Positions 55,196 to 60,478 of a stretch of DNA of 60,478 nucleotides are shown here, in pieces. A program made the position numbers and the translations under genes. This DNA comes from Mycobacterium sp. KBS0706. Lineage in GTDB: Bacteria > Pseudomonadota > Alphaproteobacteria > DSM-16000 > Inquilinaceae. Each line of letters starts with the position of its first letter. Position 1 is the first letter of the stretch. The notes beneath the pieces were generated by a model. The model was not told the DNA's origin and ran no database searches. It saw only the letters and a program-made list of their open reading frames with translations. The DNA lies in the NCBI RefSeq assembly GCF_005938675.2, contig NZ_VCCH02000047.1, forward strand, positions 1-60,478, read 5' to 3'.

Positions 55196-56494
55196 TCAGG
55201 CCCCCGTCGCGGCCCGCAGCGCCTGGTCGAGGTCGGCGATGATGTCGCCGACCGATTCCAGGCCGATCGACAGGCGGATTACCTCCGGCCCGGCCCCGGC
55301 CGCCTTCAGCCCTTCCGGCGTCAACTGGCGGTGGGTGGTCGAGGCCGGGTGGATGATCAGCGATCGGGCGTCGCCGATATTGGCCAGGTGGCTCAAGAGC
55401 TCCACGCCCTCCACCACCTTCACGCCGGCATCGAAGCCGCCCTTGACCCCGAAGGTGAAGACGGCGCCGGCGCCGCGCGGCAGGTACCGCTTCGCCAGTT
55501 CATGGTACTTGGACGACGGCAGGCCGGCGTAGTTGACCCATTCCACCGCCGGGTGGGTGGACAGAAATTCCGCCACCTTCTGCGCATTCTCGATGTGCCG
55601 GTCCATGCGCAGCGACAGCGTCTCGATGCCGAGCAGGGTGAGGAAGGCGTTCAGCGGCTGCTGGTTGACGCCGAGGTCGCGCAGGCCGACGGCATGGCCG
55701 TAGAAGGTGTAGGCCAGGTCGCCGAAGGTCTCGTGGAAGCGCAGGCCGTGATAGCCTGGCTCCTCGCCGGTCAGGCCCTTGAACTTGTCGGACTGGGCCC
55801 AGTTGAAGCGGCCGGAATCCACGACAACGCCGCCGATCGAGGTGCCGTTGCCGGACAGGAACTTGGTGGTGGAGTGGACGACGATGTCGGCGCCGTGCTC
55901 GATCGGCCGGCACAGATAGGGCGTCGCCATGGTGTTGTCGACGATCAGCGGCACGCCCAGCTCGCGCGCCACCGCGGCGATCGCCTCCAGGTCGCTGACC
56001 ACGCCGCCGGGATTCGCCAGGCTCTCGACGAAGATCGCCCTGGTCTTGTCGTTGGCGGCGCGGCGGATGGTGTCGGGATCGTCGACATCGACGAAATGGG
56101 TGGTCCAGCCGAAAGCACGCTTGAAGCTGTTGCCGAGCTGGTTGATCGACCCGCCATACAGCTTGTTGGCGGCGACGATCTCGGCCCCCGGCTCCATGAA
56201 CGGGAACAGGGCCAAGAGCTGCGCGGCGTGGCCGGAGGCGGTGGCGGTGGCGCCGACCCCGCCCTCCAGCGAGGCCACCCGCTCCTCCAGCACCGACACG
56301 GTCGGGTTGGTCAGGCGGCTGTAGATGAAGCCCAGCTTCTGCAGGTTGAACAGCGACGCCGCGTGCTCGGCATCCTCGAACACATAGGAGGTGGTCTGGT
56401 AGATCGGCGTCTGCCGCGCCCCGGTGGTCGGGTCCGGCCGCGCGCCGGCATGGATCGCCAGCGTCTCGAAGCCCGGGCCGTTATTCTCGGACAT
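55196..56494 (-). CDS. metY: O-acetylhomoserine aminocarboxypropyltransferase (sulfhydrylase)
   Basis: Makes homocysteine directly from O-acetylhomoserine and sulfide, a PLP-dependent step. The protein is 432 residues, typical of MetY and longer than MetB/MetC. FETLAIHAGARPDPTTGARQ opens the fold. YSRLTNPTVSVLEERVASLEGG is a family block, and the PLP lysine is in VHSTTKFLSGNGTSIGG near residue 210. The ATG at 56494 is 5 bp after the CoA-binding-protein stop. It ends the ECH-CoA-binding-metY run. No riboswitch space precedes it. Confidence 0.95.
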   Translation of the reverse strand: MSENNGPGFETLAIHAGARPDPTTGARQTPIYQTTSYVFEDAEHAASLFNLQKLGFIYSRLTNPTVSVLEERVASLEGGVGATATASGHAAQLLALFPFMEPGAEIVAANKLYGGSINQLGNSFKRAFGWTTHFVDVDDPDTIRRAANDKTRAIFVESLANPGGVVSDLEAIAAVARELGVPLIVDNTMATPYLCRPIEHGADIVVHSTTKFLSGNGTSIGGVVVDSGRFNWAQSDKFKGLTGEEPGYHGLRFHETFGDLAYTFYGHAVGLRDLGVNQQPLNAFLTLLGIETLSLRMDRHIENAQKVAEFLSTHPAVEWVNYAGLPSSKYHELAKRYLPRGAGAVFTFGVKGGFDAGVKVVEGVELLSHLANIGDARSLIIHPASTTHRQLTPEGLKAAGAGPEVIRLSIGLESVGDIIADLDQALRAATGA

Positions 56495-56499
56495 GCTCG

Positions 56500-56988
56500 T
56501 CACCCTCGTTTCTGGATCTTCGACGAAATCACGCGCGACGAGGTGCCCATCCAGCTCAGCTCGCCGTTCAGCCGCGCCCATTCGATCTTCGGGCAGCGGT
56601 TCATCACCACCTGGATCCCGGCAGCCTCCGCCTTCGCCGCCGCGGCGTCGTTGCGCACGCCGAGCTGCATCCAGATCACCTTGGGCGGCACCGGCAGGGC
56701 CAGCGCCTCGTCCACCACACCTGCCGCGGCCTCGCTGTTGCGGAAGATGTCGACCATGTCGACCGGTTGCGGCACATCGGCCAGCCGGGCGAGGACCGTC
56801 TCCTTCAGGATGGCCTGGCCGGCGACGCCGGGATTGATCGGGATGACCTTGTAGCCCTTGCCCTGCAGATAGGTCATGGCGAAGTAGCTGGGCCGGTTCC
56901 AGTTCGGGCTGGCGCCAACCATGGCGATGGTCTTCACCCCGCGCAGGATGCCGCGCAGATAGGCGTCGTCGTAGCGCTCGTGATCCAT
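56500..56988 (-). CDS. CoA-binding domain protein (YccU-like)
   Basis: A 162-residue single-domain Rossmann protein of the CoA_binding_2 family. IAMVGASPNWNRPSYFAMTYLQ and GYKVIPINP are the hallmark blocks; VDMVDIFRN and WMQLGV follow. Biochemical role unknown; CoA or another nucleotide is the expected ligand. It is sandwiched 7 bp behind the enoyl-CoA hydratase and 5 bp ahead of metY. Confidence 0.88.
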   Translation of the reverse strand: MDHERYDDAYLRGILRGVKTIAMVGASPNWNRPSYFAMTYLQGKGYKVIPINPGVAGQAILKETVLARLADVPQPVDMVDIFRNSEAAAGVVDEALALPVPPKVIWMQLGVRNDAAAAKAEAAGIQVVMNRCPKIEWARLNGELSWMGTSSRVISSKIQKRG

Positions 56989-56995
56989 GTCGATC

Positions 56996-57808
56996 TCAGC
57001 GTCCCTGCCAGACGGGCGGACGCTTCTCGATGAAGGCGTCGATGCCCTCCTCGGCGTCGCGGGCCAGCATATTCCGGGTCATGACCTCGCTCGCATACTC
57101 ATAGGCGCTCTGCAGCCCCATCTCGGCCTGCTCGTAGAACGCCTCCTTGCCGAGGGCCAGGGTCAGCGGCGATTTCGCCGCGATCTGCCGGGCCAGGGCC
57201 ATCGTCTCCTCGGCCAGCCCCCCGGGCGGCACCACCCGGTTGACCAGGCCCAGCTCGCGCGCCCGGTCGGCGGTCACGGCGTCGCCGGTCAGCAGCATCT
57301 CCATCGCCGGCTTGCGGCCGACGGCGCGCGACAGGGCGACCATGGGGGTGGAGCAGAACAGGCCGATATTCACCCCCGGCGTGGCGAAGCGCGCCTCGGC
57401 CGCGGCGACGGCCAGGTCGCAGCTGGCGACCAGCTGGCAGCCGGCCGCGGTCGCCATGCCCTGCACCTGGGCAATCACCGGCTTGGGCAGCCGGGTGATC
57501 GCCAGCATCAGGGCCGAGCATTGGGCGAAGATCCGCTCGTAATGCTCGCGGCCGGGATCGGCGCGCAGCTCCTTCAGGTCGTGGCCGGCGCAGAACACCG
57601 GCCCGGCGGCGGCCAGGATCACCACCTTGACCGACTCGTCCTGGCGGATCGCCTGCAGCTCGGTCTCCAGCGCCAGCATCAGCGCCAGTGACAGGGCGTT
57701 GCGCGCCGCCGGGCGGTTCAGGGTCAGCACGGCGACGCCGTCGGCATCCTGCCGCAGCAGCGGCGTCTCATCCGCCAAAGCAGCGGCGGGCAGCGGATCG
57801 GCGGACAT
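56996..57808 (-). CDS. Enoyl-CoA hydratase/isomerase family protein
   Basis: A 270-residue crotonase-fold enzyme. VLTLNRPAARNALS opens the fold, FCAGHDLKEL forms the oxyanion-hole loop, and ATAAGCQLVASCDLAVA is the second oxyanion strand. The Glu pair of classic hydratases is not clearly positioned: GLFCSTPMVALSRAVG replaces the usual block. An isomerase or a different acyl-CoA hydrolase-like activity is therefore possible. It leads a three-gene minus-strand operon with CoA-binding and metY. Confidence 0.88.
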   Translation of the reverse strand: MSADPLPAAALADETPLLRQDADGVAVLTLNRPAARNALSLALMLALETELQAIRQDESVKVVILAAAGPVFCAGHDLKELRADPGREHYERIFAQCSALMLAITRLPKPVIAQVQGMATAAGCQLVASCDLAVAAAEARFATPGVNIGLFCSTPMVALSRAVGRKPAMEMLLTGDAVTADRARELGLVNRVVPPGGLAEETMALARQIAAKSPLTLALGKEAFYEQAEMGLQSAYEYASEVMTRNMLARDAEEGIDAFIEKRPPVWQGR

Positions 57809-57999
57809 GGCGTTTCCTCGGGTCCTGGCGGTGCGGCACGCACTCTACCCCGACGCCCGGCGGATGAAACAGCCACGATGTCTTTCCCGCGCCCGTGCGG
57901 AGACCCTTGCTTTGGCGAATGGCCTGCGGTGCGGAGCGAAACGCATGTGCGCCTGCGCGCGAACCGTATCCGGTTAACCATGGGAAGGGGAGATTCGCC

Positions 58000-59187
58000 A
58001 TGACCACCACCTTTACCGCCATCCTCAACTCCAGCCAGGAGATCGGGACGGGCAGCACCGAAACCGCGACCGGGGTCGCGACACTCAGCCTCAACACGGC
58101 CGGAACGGCCCTGACCTATTCGGTTACGATCTCCGCCGGCATCGATTTCGGCGAGCTGATCGACGGCACCCCGCGAACCGCGGATCCGCAGGACGACGCC
58201 ATCCTGATGCACATCCACGCCGCAGCCCGCGGGGCCAATGGCGGCGTCGTGTTCGACATCCTGCCGCTGGGTGGGACCGACGATGACGACGACCTGAAGA
58301 TCGTCGAGAACGGCGACGGCTCGGTCACCATCAGCGGCGTCTGGGAAACCACCGACAGCGATCCGCTGCCGGGCAGCATGGTCACCGCGCTGCAGGCCGG
58401 GACCGGGCCGAACGACGTCCCGTTCTACTTCAACATCCACACGGCGCAGTTCGGCGGCGGCGCCATCCGCGGCCAATTGGTCACCCGCGCCAGCGAGAAT
58501 GCCGACACCGTCAACGGCACCGCCGCCGCCGACGTCATCGACGGCTTCGGCGGCAACGACACGCTCACCGGAGGCGCCGGGGCGGACGTGCTCCGCGGCG
58601 GGGCCGGGGCCGATGTGCTGAACGGCGGCACCGACACCGACACGGCGAGCTATTACACCAGCGGCACCGGCATCCTGGTCAGCCTCGCCAGCGGCCTCGG
58701 CAGCGGCGGCGAGGCGCAGGGCGATACCCTGACCGGCATCGAGAACGTCTCCGGCAGCCAGGGCAGCGACAGCCTCTACGGCAATGCCGGCGCCAATGTC
58801 CTGCAAGGATGGAACGGCAACGACGTTCTCGTCGGCCGGGCGGGCAAGGACACGCTCACCGGGGGCGCCGGCACCGACCGTTTCGTCTATGTGGCGACCG
58901 CCGAGAGCGTGGTCGGCGCCAATGCCGACCGGATCGCCGATTTCAGCCACGCCCAGGGCGACCGCATCGACCTGTCGGGCATCGACGCCAATGCGGCCGT
59001 CGCCGGCAACCAGGCCTTCAACTTCATCGGCTCCGGCCTCTACACCGGCGTCGCCGGGCAACTCCGCTTCGCCGTTGCCGGCGGCGTAACCACCATCGCC
59101 GGCGATGTCAACGGCGACGGCGCCTCCGACTTCCACATCCAGCTCACCGGCGCCATCGGCCTCGTCGCCGGCGATTTCGTGCTGTAG
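58000..59187 (+). CDS. Secreted CHRD-domain protein with RTX calcium-binding repeats
   Basis: A 395-residue protein. Residues 1-165 form a CHRD (chordin) domain, with ILNSSQEIGTGSTETATG at its start, LMHIHAAARGANG, FDILPLGG and FNIHTAQFGGGAIRGQL. From about 170 to 300 there are glycine-rich nonapeptides (GGNDTLTGGAGADVLRGG; GWNGNDVLVGRAGKDTLTGG). The C-terminus DRFVYVATAESVVG onward is of the serralysin-C type. No Sec signal is present, as expected for type I secretion through a C-terminal signal. No ABC exporter is nearby. GGGGAGA precedes the ATG at 58000. Confidence 0.88.
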   Translation: MTTTFTAILNSSQEIGTGSTETATGVATLSLNTAGTALTYSVTISAGIDFGELIDGTPRTADPQDDAILMHIHAAARGANGGVVFDILPLGGTDDDDDLKIVENGDGSVTISGVWETTDSDPLPGSMVTALQAGTGPNDVPFYFNIHTAQFGGGAIRGQLVTRASENADTVNGTAAADVIDGFGGNDTLTGGAGADVLRGGAGADVLNGGTDTDTASYYTSGTGILVSLASGLGSGGEAQGDTLTGIENVSGSQGSDSLYGNAGANVLQGWNGNDVLVGRAGKDTLTGGAGTDRFVYVATAESVVGANADRIADFSHAQGDRIDLSGIDANAAVAGNQAFNFIGSGLYTGVAGQLRFAVAGGVTTIAGDVNGDGASDFHIQLTGAIGLVAGDFVL

Positions 59188-59302
59188 CGCCTGGCGGCCG
59201 GGACGGCCCTGTCGGACGCCCCGGTCGTCTCCCCGTCGGGCAGAGGCTTGCGGCGGCCGGCGGGCTCGGCCCTACTGGCGGAAACCGGAGGGGAGGGCGG
59301 CG

Positions 59303-59725
59303 ATGCAGCCGGCGATCGAGGCCGAGGTGGTGGAGGCGATCATCCGCGAGGGCGTGCCGCTGATCGGCGCCTTCGGGGTGACGGTCGCGGCGCTTGGGGC
59401 AGGCACGGCGACGCTGGTGATGCCCTGCCGCGAGGATTTCGTGCGGCCGGGCGGCACCATCACCGGCCCGGCCTTGTTCGGCCTGGCCGATGTCGCCCTC
59501 TACGCCGCGGTGCTCAGCCGGATCGGCCGGGTCGAGCTCGCGGTCACCACCTCGATGGCGATCAACTTCCTGCGCCGCCCGGCTTTGGTGCCGGTGATCG
59601 CCGAGGCCCGCCTGCTCAAGCTCGGCAAGCGCCTGGCCTATGGCGAGGTGCTGCTGTTCTCGGAAGGTGAGGACGAGCCGGTCGCCCACACCACCGGGAC
59701 CTATTCGATCCCGCCGCGCCCCTAA
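59303..59725 (+). CDS. PaaI-family hotdog thioesterase
   Basis: A 140-residue acyl-CoA thioesterase-like protein. VRPGGTITGPALFGLADVALYAAV is the hotdog helix with the conserved Gly and Asp, and SMAINFLRRP the following strand. The ATG at 59303 follows GGAGGGGAGGG. Substrates are probably aryl- or short-chain acyl-CoAs. The spacers on both sides (about 115 bp each) hold no recognisable gene. Confidence 0.87.
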   Translation: MQPAIEAEVVEAIIREGVPLIGAFGVTVAALGAGTATLVMPCREDFVRPGGTITGPALFGLADVALYAAVLSRIGRVELAVTTSMAINFLRRPALVPVIAEARLLKLGKRLAYGEVLLFSEGEDEPVAHTTGTYSIPPRP

Positions 59726-59838
59726 CCGGTACGCCAGTTATGGCAGGCCGCCACAATCCGGTCCTGAGGATTGCCATCTTCCGCCCGTCTTGTGGCCCCC
59801 TTTGCGCGTTCGCGTGATTTCGGGTGGGGCATTCGAGC

Positions 59839-60478
59839 ATGTTGGCCGAAGCGGTTTCCGGTGCGGTCGAGCGGATCTATGACGCGGCCCTGCGGCCGGA
59901 GGGGTGGGCGGACGGGCTCGAAGCCGTGCGCGGGCTGGTCGGGGCCGACCATGCGGTGCTGCTGACCCAGGAGGCGGGAGGGCCGGCCGCCGGGCTTGGC
60001 GTCGGCGTCGATCGCGGGCCCCTGGACCGCTTCGCCGCGGCGGCCGGCGGCGGCGGCCCGGCGGAGGCTTGGCTGCGCTCGATTCCGGCGCAGCGGGCGG
60101 TGGCGTCGTCCAGCCTGGTGGCCGATGCCGACTTCCTGCGGACCGAGATGTACAACGAGATCGTCCGGCCGATGAACGGCTTCCGCGCCGGCGTCTTCGC
60201 CTGGCACGGCCGGATTCGGTCGCGCTATGTCGCCGTCTGCCGGCCGCCCAACGCCCCGGATTTCGCGCCGGTGGAGCTGCAGGCGCTGCAGCTGGTGATG
60301 CCGCATTTCGCGGCGGCTCAGCGCCTGCGCCGGCGGCTCGCCGCCAGCGAGCTGCTGGTGGCGGAGAGCCGGTCGGTGCTGGAGGCGCTGGACAGCGGCG
60401 CGATCCTGGTCGACAGCGACTGCCGGCCGCATTTCGTCAACCGGCGGGCGGCGGAGATCGCCCGGCGGCATCGCGGCC
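59839..60478 (+). CDS. LuxR-type transcriptional regulator, N-terminal part (cut by the window end)
   Basis: An open frame from ATG 59839 (MLAEAVSGAVERIYDAAL) continues to the end of the window without a stop, about 213 residues. The first 150 residues form an autoinducer/GAF-like sensory region (GLVGADHAVLLTQE, then LRTEMYNEIVRPMNGFRAG). A PAS-like segment begins AILVDSDCRPHFVNRRAAEI. This arrangement is typical of LuxR-type regulators whose helix-turn-helix is C-terminal, so the DNA-binding domain is expected beyond the window. The ligand is unknown. Confidence 0.75.
   Translation, partial: MLAEAVSGAVERIYDAALRPEGWADGLEAVRGLVGADHAVLLTQEAGGPAAGLGVGVDRGPLDRFAAAAGGGGPAEAWLRSIPAQRAVASSSLVADADFLRTEMYNEIVRPMNGFRAGVFAWHGRIRSRYVAVCRPPNAPDFAPVELQALQLVMPHFAAAQRLRRRLAASELLVAESRSVLEALDSGAILVDSDCRPHFVNRRAAEIARRHRG

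Noticed and set aside
56495..56499. A SAM or SAH riboswitch ahead of metY
   Set aside because: Only 5 bp separate metY from the upstream gene. There is no room for an aptamer.

Overview
This 60.5 kb window is a gene-dense, high-GC bacterial chromosome segment. Genes are short-spaced, ATG/GTG-started and usually preceded by GGAGG-type ribosome binding sites. The gene content (ArsR-methyltransferase next to metF, fused-permease ABC importers, PcrA-type UvrD, M50/DUF2167 pair, QseBC-like two-component system) fits an alphaproteobacterium, probably Rhodospirillales and possibly Inquilinus- or Azospirillum-like. That assignment is inference: no rRNA, tRNA, insertion sequence, CRISPR array or prophage was recognised.

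Layout. (1) 54-6811: central sugar metabolism. A HAD phosphatase, zwf and gnd lie on the minus strand, divergent from a GH15 glucoamylase and a polyphosphate-glucokinase-like ROK kinase. Together they can turn alpha-glucans into glucose, glucose-6-phosphate and ribulose-5-phosphate. (2) 7210-16877: a Nudix hydrolase and a LacI repressor face an ABC importer (binding protein, fused permease, ATPase) whose last gene is an inositol-monophosphatase-like sugar phosphatase. The architecture resembles AfuABC-type hexose-phosphate uptake, and two matching operator-like sites lie in the divergent promoter region. An alpha/beta hydrolase and an orphan oligopeptide-type binding protein follow. (3) 16881-23278: an M50 protease/DUF2167 pair, arfB, a LysR regulator, then a C26 peptidase, a class-A-beta-lactamase-like serine hydrolase and a protein with an L,D-transpeptidase-like His/Cys motif plus a peptidoglycan-binding tail. 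(4) 23275-32812: a large stand-alone SF1 helicase with a coiled-coil insertion, PcrA/UvrD, a GNAT acetyltransferase, small hypothetical proteins, a pentapeptide-repeat protein and a DMT exporter.

(5) 32966-37866: a ribose-type sugar ABC importer led by a ROK repressor, with a palindrome in front and a strong hairpin terminator behind. (6) 37972-45496: a two-component system divergent from a MipA-like outer-membrane protein and an RND pump with its adaptor. The shared control region holds two pairs of 11-bp-phased direct repeats in opposite orientation. (7) 45573-48226: ArsR-methyltransferase, metF and a methyltransferase, with a 20-bp palindrome in front. (8) 48256-53237: a HAD hydrolase, an aromatic-degradation-like set (maiA, MFS, LigI-like amidohydrolase), then the repair pair xthA and SRAP. 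(9) 53234-60478: quinone reductase/LysR divergent pair, the enoyl-CoA hydratase-CoA-binding-metY operon, a CHRD-RTX secreted protein, a thioesterase and a LuxR-type regulator cut by the window end.

The most interesting leads are the LacI-controlled sugar-phosphate importer/phosphatase module with its paired operators, the TTCAGG repeats upstream of the MipA/RND system, the murein-like enzyme trio, and the large solitary SF1 helicase.
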